Shown: positions 15,269 to 22,915 of the stretch, in pieces
Layout of the letters: each line of letters begins with the position of its first letter
How positions within the stretch are numbered: the first letter of the stretch is position 1
Assembly: GCF_021107415.1 (NCBI RefSeq)
Contig: NZ_JAIOSW010000048.1
Location: 1 to 23,939, forward strand
Length of the DNA stretch: 23,939 nt
Reading direction: 5' to 3'
Origin: Desulfobacula sp.
GTDB taxonomy: Bacteria; Desulfobacterota; Desulfobacteria; Desulfobacterales; Desulfobacteraceae
Translations under genes and position numbers: made by a program
Notes under the pieces: model-generated
The model's database searches: none
Told to the model about the DNA's origin: nothing
What the model saw: the letters and a program-made list of their open reading frames with translations, nothing else

Positions 15269-16864
15269 ATGTTAAAAGAGCTTGTTGTAAATGCCGCCCC
15301 CCATGAAACACGGGTGGCGCTTCTTGAAAACGGCACCATTGTAGAAGTTTTTATTGAAAGAGAAGATGAAACATCCATTGCCGGAAATATTTATAAAGGA
15401 CGGGTACAACGGGTTCTTCCGGGAATGCAGGCTGCTTTCGTTGATATCGGGTTTGATCAGGCCGCCTTCATATATGTGGACGATGTCCTGGACACAGCCA
15501 GCCATACAATGTATCAGAAATTTGAGCAGGACAATGATGTGGAAACTGATACTGAATCTGATAATGAAGATATTGAAACAACGGATATGGGCGATAATCA
15601 TACCTCCTGGAAAGCCTGTTTAAACCAGGAATGCCATATTGATGAATTGCTCACAGAGGGTCAGGAGATCCTGGTCCAGGTAGCTAAATCATCTATTGGC
15701 ACCAAGGGGCCGAGAATCACTACCCACATTTCCCTTGCAGGCCGATACCTGGTATTAATGCCCACGGTTGATCATATCGGTATATCAAGAAGAATTGAGA
15801 ATGATGCTGAAAGGACGCGCTTAAAAGATCTCTTATTATCTATCCGGACAAACAAATTCGGATATATATTCAGAACACAGGCAGAGGGGATTGATGAAAA
15901 TACCATTAAAAAAGAGCTCGATTTTTTAAGTAAAACCTGGGAAGACATTATGGCCAGGAGCAAGACAGCCTCTGCCACATCTCTTGTATATAAAGATCTT
16001 ACAGCAACATTCAGGGCGGTGAGAGATCTTCTGGCCAATGAAGCCGATAAGCTGGTTATTGATTCAAAAGAAGAATATGAAAATGTTCAGAATTTTTTAA
16101 AAAAATTGATGCCGGATGTAAACTTATCTGTGGAGTTATACCAGGGAAGAGAGTCTATTTTCGATGCCTATAACATTGAAGGGGATGTGGCAAGAGCATT
16201 AAAGAAAAAAGTGTGGCTCAAATCCGGTGGATATATTGTGATTGAGCAGACAGAAGCCCTGGTAGCCATAGATGTAAATACCGGCCGGTATGTGGGAAAA
16301 CATAATTTTGACGAGACCATCCTTAAAACCAACCTTGAAGCTGTCAAGGAGATTGCTTACCAGGTACGGCTTCGAAATATCGGCGGTATTATTATTATTG
16401 ATTTTATTGATATGAAAAAAAAGCAGCACAAGGAAAAGGTCATGTCACATATGAATGAAGCCATGAAAATGGATAAGAGCCAGACCAATGTCCTGCCATT
16501 AACCGAGCTTGGCCTTGTGCAGATGACCAGAAAAAGAATCAGGCGGAACCTGACACGAACCCTTTGTAAACCCTGTTTTTATTGCAATGGTGACGGGCAT
16601 CTCTTATCGGGAAAATCCATCTGTCATAAAATTTACAGGGATCTTGTCAGCGAAGCAGGTGATATCTTGGGTAACAGGTTTACGGTTAAAGTACATCCGG
16701 AAATCGCCCAATTGCTTCATGGCAGGGAAAAGCACCTGATTTCATCCCTTGAAAAACAGTTTTCAAAACCCATTGCCATATATCCAGAGCCCCATTACCA
16801 CATAGAAGAATACCATATCTTTGAATCATTAGTGAAAGAGGACAGTGTTTATAAGGAGGAATAA
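15269..16864 (+). CDS. rng: Ribonuclease G/E family endoribonuclease
   Basis: The 531-aa enzyme cleaves single-stranded RNA in rRNA maturation and mRNA turnover. It starts as RNase G does (ELVVNAAPHETRVALLENG), and the S1 RNA-binding domain (about 36-150) contains IYKGRVQRVLPGMQAAFVDIG. The catalytic metal-binding aspartates are Asp335 (AIDVNTGR) and Asp378 (IIDFIDM). The zinc-link cysteines that tie the dimer are within CKPCFYC (433-439). The S1 domain carries an acidic insertion around residues 86-110. There is no RNase E-type C-terminal scaffold, so RNase G is the better name. AAGGATAA precedes the ATG. It follows the radical SAM gene by 28 bp and abuts icd with no gap. Confidence 0.96.
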   Translation: MLKELVVNAAPHETRVALLENGTIVEVFIEREDETSIAGNIYKGRVQRVLPGMQAAFVDIGFDQAAFIYVDDVLDTASHTMYQKFEQDNDVETDTESDNEDIETTDMGDNHTSWKACLNQECHIDELLTEGQEILVQVAKSSIGTKGPRITTHISLAGRYLVLMPTVDHIGISRRIENDAERTRLKDLLLSIRTNKFGYIFRTQAEGIDENTIKKELDFLSKTWEDIMARSKTASATSLVYKDLTATFRAVRDLLANEADKLVIDSKEEYENVQNFLKKLMPDVNLSVELYQGRESIFDAYNIEGDVARALKKKVWLKSGGYIVIEQTEALVAIDVNTGRYVGKHNFDETILKTNLEAVKEIAYQVRLRNIGGIIIIDFIDMKKKQHKEKVMSHMNEAMKMDKSQTNVLPLTELGLVQMTRKRIRRNLTRTLCKPCFYCNGDGHLLSGKSICHKIYRDLVSEAGDILGNRFTVKVHPEIAQLLHGREKHLISSLEKQFSKPIAIYPEPHYHIEEYHIFESLVKEDSVYKEE

Positions 16865-18073
16865 ATGTCAAAAATTCAAATGAAAACTCCCCTTGTTGAA
16901 CTTGACGGAGATGAAATGACAAGGGTTTTATGGCCCATTATCAAGGAAAAGCTCATTGAGCCCTTTGTTGATTTAAAAACCGAATATTATGATTTGGGTA
17001 TTAAAAAAAGAGATGAGACAGATGATCAGATCACCATTGATGCAGCAAATGCCATCAAAAAACATGGTGTGGGCGTAAAAAATGCCACCATCACACCAAA
17101 TCAAGGGAGGGTTGATGAGTATGGCTTAAAGAAACAATGGAAAAGCCCTAATGGAACCATCCGTGCCATGCTGGACGGTACGGTATTTAGAAAGCCCATT
17201 CTGGTAAAAAATATAAAACCATCTGTTAAATCCTGGAAAAAGCCGATTGTTGTGGGCAGGCATGCATATGGGGATGTTTATAAAAATGCTGAAATCAAAA
17301 CCAAAACAGGCGGGACGGCAGAAATAGTCTTTACCGATGCCCAGGGCAATGAGACACGGGAAACAATCATGGAACTGCCGGGTCCCGGTATTATTCAGGG
17401 GATGCATAATACCGAAGATTCAATCTCAAGCTTTGCCAGATCCTGTTTTGAGTATTCTCTTGGAGAAAAGATAGACTGCTGGTTTGCCACGAAAGATACT
17501 ATTTCTAAAACGTATGATCAGACGTTTAAGATTATCTTTGAAGAAATTTTTGCGAAAGAATATAAAAATAAATTTAAAAATGCCGGGATTTCCTTTTTTT
17601 ATACTCTTATAGACGATGTTGTTGCCAGAATGATGAAAACAGAGGGAGGAATGCTCTGGGCCTGCAAGAATTATGACGGGGATGTCATGAGCGATATGGT
17701 GGCCTCAGCCTTTGGTTCCCTTGCCATGATGTCATCCGTACTGGTATCTCCAAATGGATACTTTGAATATGAAGCCGCCCATGGAACCGTTCAGAGGCAT
17801 TATTATAAACATCTTAAAGGAGAAAAGACCTCAACCAATGCAGTGGCCCTTATTTTTGCCTGGACCGGTGCCTTGAGAAAACGCGGGGAGTTAGATGCCT
17901 TACCGGAACTTTGCAATTTTTCAGACAGGCTGGAAAAGATTGTTATCGAGACGATTGAGGATGGATATATGACAGGAGATCTTGCCGGCATCTGCAACCC
18001 TCCGGCAAAAAAAGTCCTTGATTCCACACAATTTCTTGATGCGCTTGCACAAAGACTTAAAACAGCATTGTAA
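16865..18073 (+). CDS. icd: NADP-dependent isocitrate dehydrogenase, eukaryotic-type dimer
   Basis: The 402-aa enzyme oxidatively decarboxylates isocitrate to 2-oxoglutarate. It is the type II form shared with eukaryotic IDP enzymes rather than the E. coli type. Visible marks are [11 protein letters not shown] at the start, the substrate loop [17 protein letters not shown] (about 95-111), [13 protein letters not shown] with the catalytic lysine region, the metal-binding [12 protein letters not shown] (about 269-280), and [10 protein letters not shown] (about 308-317), where the arginine-histidine pair favours NADP. A strong AAGGAGG site lies inside the end of rng, and the ATG starts on the base after the rng stop, so coupling is likely. 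In complete-oxidising sulfate reducers such as Desulfobacter this step belongs to an oxidative citric acid cycle; in others it supplies 2-oxoglutarate for biosynthesis. Confidence 0.97.
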   Translation: MSKIQMKTPLVELDGDEMTRVLWPIIKEKLIEPFVDLKTEYYDLGIKKRDETDDQITIDAANAIKKHGVGVKNATITPNQGRVDEYGLKKQWKSPNGTIRAMLDGTVFRKPILVKNIKPSVKSWKKPIVVGRHAYGDVYKNAEIKTKTGGTAEIVFTDAQGNETRETIMELPGPGIIQGMHNTEDSISSFARSCFEYSLGEKIDCWFATKDTISKTYDQTFKIIFEEIFAKEYKNKFKNAGISFFYTLIDDVVARMMKTEGGMLWACKNYDGDVMSDMVASAFGSLAMMSSVLVSPNGYFEYEAAHGTVQRHYYKHLKGEKTSTNAVALIFAWTGALRKRGELDALPELCNFSDRLEKIVIETIEDGYMTGDLAGICNPPAKKVLDSTQFLDALAQRLKTAL

Positions 18074-18086
18074 CTCTGCAATCAGC

Positions 18087-18122
18087 ATGGAGCCCTAAGC
18101 TTTAAAAGGATTAGGGCTCCAT
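18087..18122 (+). terminator. Terminator-like hairpin after icd
   Basis: ATGGAGCCCTAA and TTAGGGCTCCAT form a perfect 12-bp stem around a 12-base loop, 13 bp after the icd stop. No T-run follows, so it is either a stem-loop stabilising the 3' end or a weak intrinsic terminator. It marks the end of the housekeeping run. Confidence 0.6.
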
Positions 18123-18206
18123 TGGTTATGCCAAAACTTTCTTTACACCCATCACAAATATTGGTATTGAATTATTGTTCAAAATTTTCAGGTCGGATAT
18201 TTTTAT

Positions 18207-18218
18207 TCACATATGTGA
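18207..18218. repeat. 12-bp perfect palindrome upstream of the helicase gene
   Basis: TCACATATGTGA lies 135 bp before the helicase ATG in a 230-bp stretch that otherwise holds no recognisable element. It could be an operator half of a regulator; no repeat of it is seen nearby. Confidence 0.3.
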
Positions 18219-18352
18219 GATATGCGGACAACCGTATGATTACTTGTTGATTAATATGATAAAAAAACAAAAAAGATGCATAACTTTTTACTAGGATTAC
18301 CGGTAAGAACAAACTGCAGAAACAAATTGATATTTGCAATAAACTTCTGGTC

Positions 18353-20173
18353 ATGGCTTCTAAAACCATTGAACAAAGGCAAGAGAGCCATTTAAAGATT
18401 GATCAGAGTGCACACCGCCTTATACAAGTGCAAAATACCAATTTTGCAAAACATTCCAGACCGGAAACCCCGCTTTCTGTTGGCTCACTCCTCACCGCCA
18501 CATCTGGAGATCCTTCATTGGTATCCCAACTTAAACAGGAAATTCTCCATGCTGACAGAATTGATATCCTGGTCTCTTTCATTAAATGGAGCGGTATTAG
18601 AATTATCCAAGATGAATTAGAAGAATTCACACAACATGGAAAATTACGGGTAATCACTACATCCTATCTTGGGGCAACAGATCTTAAAGCCATTCTATAT
18701 ATCCTAAACCTTCCCAATACAGAGGTCAAAGTATCATTTGACACCAAACGGACTCGACTTCATGCAAAAGCCTATATTTTCCACCGCGAAAGTGGGTTTG
18801 GCAGCAGTTATATTGGCTCTTCAAATATCTCTAATCCTGCTATGACTGATGGTTTGGAATGGAACGTCAAAATATGTCAATATGATACATTACATCTGTG
18901 GGAAAAAATAAATGCGACTTTTGAGACTTATCAATTAGCCAAAGAATTTGAGCAGATATGCTTTGATGATTTACCAAGGTTGGATCAAGCCTTAAATCAG
19001 GAACGTGCTTCGGACATATCGCCCCAGGACAGTCATATTGCTTTTTTTGACATTACACCCTATCCATATCAACAAGAAATTTTGGACAAATTACTGGCAG
19101 AAAGGGAACTGCATAACAGAAAGAAGAATCTTGTTGTTGCTGCCACCGGGACAGGGAAAACCGTGATTTCAGCATTTGACTTTAAAAGGTTTATTGTAGA
19201 TAAAAAACAGACACGTTTGCTTTTTGTGGTCCATCGTGAAGAGATTCTTATTCAGTCAAGGGCAGTATTTCGCAATATTCTGCGGGATCAAAATTTTGGT
19301 GAATTGTGGGTGGGCAATCATACACCACAGCATTTCAAGCAGCTTTTTATTTCGGTGCAAACTTTTCAATCAAGGAAACTTTGGGAGAAGGTTGATCCTG
19401 ATTTTTATGATTATATCATTATTGATGAGTTCCATCATGCTGCGGCATTAAGTTATCACAAGCTTAATGATTATTTTACACCACAAATTCTGCTGGGTTT
19501 GACAGCGACACCAGAACGTGCTGATGGACAGGATATCCTTAAATACTTTGATGGTCATATCAGTGCAGAAATAAGATTGCCCGATGCTGTTAATCGTAAA
19601 CTTCTTTCTCCTTTCCAATATTTTTGTATCACGGATCAAGTGGATTATTCAAACGTGGTTTGGAAACGAGGTGGATATGACCGAAAGCAATTAGAGAAAT
19701 TACTTGTAACAGGTGATGATATCCGGGCAAAATTAATTATTGAAAAGGCCACCAAGATATTACTCGATATTAATCAGACACGGGGTATATGCTTTTGTGT
19801 TTCCCAAGAGCATGCCAGATACATGGCTAAACAGTTTGGGCAATATAATATTTCAGCTTTGGCTCTCACCGCTAAAACTCCCAATACAATACGGAAAAGT
19901 GCTATTTCACAGCTTAAAAATTGTGAAATAAATTTTCTTTGCGTGGTGGATTTGTTTAATGAGGGGATAGACATTCCAGAAATTGATACCATTATGTTTC
20001 TACGACCCACAGAAAGTTTGACTATTTTTCTACAGCAGTTAGGGCGTGGTTTACGACTATATGAACGAAAGGATTTTTTAACAGTTCTTGATTTTATTGG
20101 TCAGGCACATCAAAAATTTAACTTTGAAATTAAATTTCGTGCCTTACTTGGGGGCATAGTGCGAAAAGAATAG
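18353..20173 (+). CDS. PLD-nuclease/SF2 helicase, N-terminal part of a frameshifted DUF3427 gene
   Basis: This 606-aa open part belongs to a gene that should continue to 21244. Residues about 50-190 form a phospholipase D-type nuclease domain with a single HxK motif (His137, Lys139) followed by GSSN (155-158). Residues about 235-590 are a complete superfamily 2 helicase core: AATGTGKT (263-270), the DEAH-like DEFH (358-361), TATPER (384-389), NEGIDIPEID (536-545) and QQLGRGLR (561-568). The frame then ends in RKE-stop where homologues run into the DUF3427 region. Such helicases are commonly found in defence-rich DNA. An ATG at 18353 without a ribosome binding site is the only ATG before residue 163. 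The frame is open a further 27 codons upstream. The truncated product might still fold, as both enzymatic domains are intact. Confidence 0.82.
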   Translation: MASKTIEQRQESHLKIDQSAHRLIQVQNTNFAKHSRPETPLSVGSLLTATSGDPSLVSQLKQEILHADRIDILVSFIKWSGIRIIQDELEEFTQHGKLRVITTSYLGATDLKAILYILNLPNTEVKVSFDTKRTRLHAKAYIFHRESGFGSSYIGSSNISNPAMTDGLEWNVKICQYDTLHLWEKINATFETYQLAKEFEQICFDDLPRLDQALNQERASDISPQDSHIAFFDITPYPYQQEILDKLLAERELHNRKKNLVVAATGTGKTVISAFDFKRFIVDKKQTRLLFVVHREEILIQSRAVFRNILRDQNFGELWVGNHTPQHFKQLFISVQTFQSRKLWEKVDPDFYDYIIIDEFHHAAALSYHKLNDYFTPQILLGLTATPERADGQDILKYFDGHISAEIRLPDAVNRKLLSPFQYFCITDQVDYSNVVWKRGGYDRKQLEKLLVTGDDIRAKLIIEKATKILLDINQTRGICFCVSQEHARYMAKQFGQYNISALALTAKTPNTIRKSAISQLKNCEINFLCVVDLFNEGIDIPEIDTIMFLRPTESLTIFLQQLGRGLRLYERKDFLTVLDFIGQAHQKFNFEIKFRALLGGIVRKE

Positions 20174-20226
20174 AAGACGAAATCAAATCATCTTTTCCTT
20201 CCCTTCCTTCGGGTTGTGTTATTGAA

Positions 20227-20826
20227 ATGGAAAAGCAAGCTCAGAATTATGTACTGAATAACATAAGACAGGCACTTACTCATGCCAATAAAAATCAATT
20301 GATCGGCCGAATTGCTTCATTTGAAAATGAAACAGGGCTTCAATTAACACTTGAAAATTTTATAATATATCACTGCCTGGACCTTGATGATATTTATAGA
20401 AAGGCTTCATGGTCAAGACTTTGTGTCTTGGCTGGAGTTAGACATGATTTTCACGACTCGGATGAAATCATTTTAAGTAAGGGACTACGTCGATTTTGTC
20501 ATAACAACAGCAAACCACAGCTTGGCAAACTCCTGTCTGCCTTGCAAGACCATAATGATGCTTTTTTAAGAGCCTTGCCTGTTGAGACCAAAATGTTGCT
20601 GACAATGTTTTGTTTTTCCATCTGGAACAATAAACCACCTGAGAAAAGTCTTGAGAAAAATGTATCCAGGTTAAAAAGTAATAGTGTTTTTTTTGTGAGA
20701 CTATTGAACTTATTTCTCTTCTTGCCAGAAAATCAGAACTTGTTGTCCATAAAATGGATTTACCTTTTGTGTGTCCTCTTTCAGTTCATGCCAGCTATAC
20801 CCGTGATGAAATTTTATCCGGGTTAG
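20227..20826 (+). pseudogene. DUF3427 fragment, second frame of the broken helicase gene
   Basis: Homologous reading resumes in another frame at about 20155, just after the run GGGGG (20150-20154), as AKRIEDEIKSSFPSLPSGC, and continues through the ATG at 20227. One base missing in that run would account for the shift. The fragment reads well to the T8 run at 20687-20694. Beyond it this frame turns into a hydrophobic nonsense tail ending at 20826. The biologically sensible reading moves to a third frame (20694-20888: ETIELISLLARKSELVVHK, DLPFVCPLSVHASYTRDE). DUF3427 is a C-terminal domain of these helicases with no assigned activity. If expressed separately from its ATG, this would be a truncated product. 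Confidence 0.7.
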
Positions 20827-20881
20827 GTTTTCTTACCTTTGAAAATCAGGTCAATATAAGAGAAGGTGTAAACACCTTTCA

Positions 20882-21244
20882 GACCTGAAAACAGATCTAC
20901 TTTTTATTACCTTGAATAAAACAGAAAAAGACTATTCGCCAACAACAATGTATAAAGATTATGCTTTGGATGAAAATATGTTTCATTGGCAGTCTCAGAG
21001 TACAATCAGCGATACTTCTCCTACAGGTCAACGTTATATTCAACACCAAGAAAAGAATAATAATATTTTTTTATTTGTCAGGGAACAAAAAAAGAAAAAC
21101 AATTTTGCCTGCCCATACAATTTTATAGGTCCAGCAAGGTATGTCAGCCATTCGGGAAGCAGACCCATGTCAATTGTCTGGAATCTTGAATATTCCATGC
21201 CCGGCAAACTGGTCAGGACAACAATGAGATTGGCAACTGCATAA
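20882..21244 (+). pseudogene. C-terminal DUF3427 fragment, last frame of the broken helicase gene
   Basis: After a third one-base shift near 20879-20882 the reading returns to the frame of 18353 and gives DLKTDLLFITLNKTEKDYSP, TTMYKDYALDENMFHWQSQS and a proper C-terminal end (FIGPARYVSHSGSRPMSIVW, then PMSIVWNL and a TAA). The largest ORF here begins only with a TTG at 20912 and has no ribosome binding site. With the three missing bases restored the gene would encode about 964 residues, the normal size for this family, so all the domain sequence is present and only the frame is broken. Confidence 0.7.
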
Positions 21245-21438
21245 AATGGATATAAAAAAGGCTCCACTGGTGCTGGAACCGAATATGCTTTTTGAATGGG
21301 CTCATAATGGGCTCAGGATTGCATCACATTTTCTTATGGGTGATTCAAAGTTGTCCATAATAATTTGCTGAAGCCACGGATGGATTGCTTAAACCATACA
21401 GGGTTGGAATGGAATATTTTGGAAATAAAGGATTAAAG

Positions 21439-22215
21439 ATGGAAAATCCAAACGATAAAAATCAAGTTATTATTGTTTTTGATAACCAGAAAATTCGCAG
21501 AATTTGGCATCAGAATGAATGGTGGTTTAGTGTTGTTGATATTTGCAGCATTCTATCTGAAAGTGCTGATGCGGGCGCGTATTGGCGCAAACTTAAACAG
21601 AGACTCAAACAGGAAGGATCTCAAACCGTGACAAATTGTCACGGTTTGAAATTGCAGGCTGTTGATGGAAAAATGCGGAAAACAGATTGTGCCAATACAG
21701 AAACAATGTTTCGTGTTATCCAATCCATCCCATCACCAAAAGCCGAACCTTTCAAACGCTGGCTGGCAAAAGTGGGGTATGAGCGAGTACAGGAAATAGA
21801 AAATCCAGAGCTTGCACAAAAACGCATGAAAGCACTGTACGAACAAAAAGGTTATCCCAGGGATTGGATTGATAAACGATTGCGCGGCATGGCGATTCGG
21901 CAGAATCTGACTGATGAATGGAAAGAACGTGGCATAGAAAATCAACAAGATTATGCCATCTTAACCGCCGAAATTTCCAAGGCCACTTTTGGAATGACCC
22001 CCAGTGAATACAAAAAGCACAAAAATATCTCTACAAAAGCCAATCTACGAGATAACATGACAGATCTGGAATTGATTTTCACCATGTTGGGTGAAAAAGT
22101 AACCACTGATGGAATGCTACGAGAAATACCAGTAAATGTGAAGACTAAAAAGATGAACGGGATCTTGCTGGAACTCATTGACGATAAGGGTAAGGAGCCA
22201 AGCCGGGATATCTGA
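21439..22215 (+). CDS. Bro-N (BRO family/antirepressor-like) protein
   Basis: This 258-aa protein begins with a Bro-N DNA-binding domain (about residues 10-110): IRRIWHQNEWWFSVVDIC, YWRKLKQRLKQEG, VTNCHGLKLQAVDGKMR, then IQSIPSPKAEPFKRWLAKVG. This is typical of phage antirepressors and related chromosomal proteins. The C-terminal half (ILTAEISKATFGMTPSEYKKHK, NLRDNMTDLELIFTMLGE) resembles that of DinD-like damage-inducible proteins. An ATG at 21385 exists, but the one at 21439 has AAAGGA 7 bases upstream and fits the domain start. It lies 195 bp after the broken helicase and 98 bp before brnT. A 29-bp palindrome sits within the gene. A DNA-binding regulatory role is likely; the target is unknown. 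Confidence 0.85.
   Translation: MENPNDKNQVIIVFDNQKIRRIWHQNEWWFSVVDICSILSESADAGAYWRKLKQRLKQEGSQTVTNCHGLKLQAVDGKMRKTDCANTETMFRVIQSIPSPKAEPFKRWLAKVGYERVQEIENPELAQKRMKALYEQKGYPRDWIDKRLRGMAIRQNLTDEWKERGIENQQDYAILTAEISKATFGMTPSEYKKHKNISTKANLRDNMTDLELIFTMLGEKVTTDGMLREIPVNVKTKKMNGILLELIDDKGKEPSRDI
21621..21649. repeat. 29-bp perfect palindrome inside the Bro-N gene
   Basis: Arms TCAAACCGTGACAA (21621-21634) and TTGTCACGGTTTGA (21636-21649) are perfectly complementary around a single A. The sequence encodes part of the conserved VTNCHGLKL segment. Confidence 0.9.
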
Positions 22216-22276
22216 AACTTTTAGAATCTACTTGCAATTATCCTGAATCCATTTTTTTAAATCAAAATATTTTTGA

Positions 22277-22304
22277 TTGACAATATATACCAAATAGGTA
22301 TAGT
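22277..22304 (+). promoter_or_regulatory. Sigma-70 promoter for brnT-brnA
   Basis: TTGACA (22277-22282) and TATAGT (22299-22304) are 16 bp apart. The predicted start of transcription is only a few bases before the ATG at 22314, which would make the mRNA leaderless or nearly so. Confidence 0.65.
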
Positions 22305-22313
22305 ATCTATACC
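22286..22313. promoter_or_regulatory. Palindromic operator overlapping the brnT promoter
   Basis: TATACC/GGTATA (22286-22291 and 22297-22302, 5-bp spacer) and GGTATAG/CTATACC (22297-22303 and 22307-22313, 3-bp spacer) share a half-site. Together they make three alternating half-sites covering the -10 element up to the base before the start codon. This is the place where an antitoxin repressor such as BrnA would autoregulate. Confidence 0.6.
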
Positions 22314-22574
22314 ATGAAATTTGAATATGATCCCTCAAAATCGAGAAGTAACAAAAAGAAGCATGGGATTAATTTTATTGAAGCCCAAGCGCTTTGGGAG
22401 GATCCCGACTTATTGGAGATCCCGGCAAGAACAACGGATGAACAGAGGTTTTTAGTTATTGGAAAGATAGCAGTAAAACACTGGTCAGGAGTTATCACAT
22501 ATCGTGATGAGAACATAAGGATTATCTCTGTGCGCCGGGCGAGAGATGAGGAGATTGAGATATATGAAGGCTAA
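22314..22574 (+). CDS. brnT: BrnT family toxin
   Basis: This 86-aa protein has the pattern of BrnT, a RelE-like ribonuclease toxin: MKFEYDPSKSRSNKKKHGI with the WD/YDP-xKxxxNxxKHG-type start, FIEAQALWEDPDLLEI, RFLVIGKI, then the C-terminal IRIISVRRARDEE. It probably halts translation by cutting RNA when unbound. Length matches the family. There is no ribosome binding site before the ATG, in keeping with a leaderless message. Its last 11 bases overlap the antitoxin gene, the usual order for brnTA (toxin first). Confidence 0.9.
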   Translation: MKFEYDPSKSRSNKKKHGINFIEAQALWEDPDLLEIPARTTDEQRFLVIGKIAVKHWSGVITYRDENIRIISVRRARDEEIEIYEG

Positions 22575-22791
22575 AGACTTTGACAAGAAATTTGATGAGG
22601 GAAAGAGCGTTGTAAAGTACCTGGATCTTTCAAAAGCCAGACGGCCTGAACAGGAGCAAAAAAGAGTCAATGTTGATTTCCCGCTCTGGATGATTCGTTC
22701 TCTGGATAAAGAGGCTAAGCGACTCGGTGTTCCCCGACAGTCAATTATCAAGATCTGGCTTGCAGAGAGATTGCAGCAAGTCTCAGTCTGA
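22564..22791 (+). CDS. brnA: BrnA-type antitoxin (ribbon-helix-helix)
   Basis: This 75-aa protein starts MKAKDFDKKFDEGK. The acidic and helical N-terminal half should wrap the toxin. The C-terminal half (RVNVDFPLWMIRSLDKEAKR, LGVPRQSIIKIWLAERL) is a CopG/MetJ-like ribbon-helix-helix DNA-binding domain. In BrnA the DNA-binding domain is likewise C-terminal. An in-frame start at 22546 exists, but the ATG at 22564 has GAGGAG 10 bases upstream and gives the standard overlap with brnT. It should neutralise BrnT and repress the promoter through the palindromes at 22286-22313. Confidence 0.88.
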   Translation: MKAKDFDKKFDEGKSVVKYLDLSKARRPEQEQKRVNVDFPLWMIRSLDKEAKRLGVPRQSIIKIWLAERLQQVSV

Positions 22792-22841
22792 TATCATTCG
22801 AACAACTGCATTCACCCAGATGTGAATTCCACGGTTCACTC

Positions 22842-22899
22842 ATACTGGTGATGCACATCGTTTTTTTGTTAAAAAAATTCCTTGCAGTGACACCAGTAT
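22842..22899. repeat. Nested inverted repeats after brnA
   Basis: Outer arms ATACTGGTG (22842-22850) and CACCAGTAT (22891-22899) enclose an inner T7-GTT-A7 hairpin (22861-22877). The set lies between brnA and the convergent peptidase remnant. It could serve as a bidirectional terminator or be a scar of a mobile or integrated element. Confidence 0.5.
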
Positions 22900-22915
22900 C
22901 AATACAAAGGCTTGC

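Noticed and set aside
18172..18369. 65-aa minus-strand ORF ending in NIRPENFEQ
   Set aside because: The last 20 residues look protein-like, perhaps a gene remnant, but the upstream part overlaps the helicase start and no ribosome binding site or known family supports it.
20694..20888. Programmed frameshifting at the T8 run as an expression mechanism
   Set aside because: Three separate shifts would all be required to make full-length protein and no stimulatory structure is evident at each site, so inactivation or sequence error is simpler.
21246..21371. 41-codon plus-strand ORF starting one base after the helicase remnant's stop
   Set aside because: Composition is plausible but there is no ribosome binding site, known family or other support.
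22546..22563. Upstream start for the antitoxin
   Set aside because: It would lie before the GAGGAG site and deepen the overlap with brnT; the start at 22564 fits both the ribosome binding site and the family.
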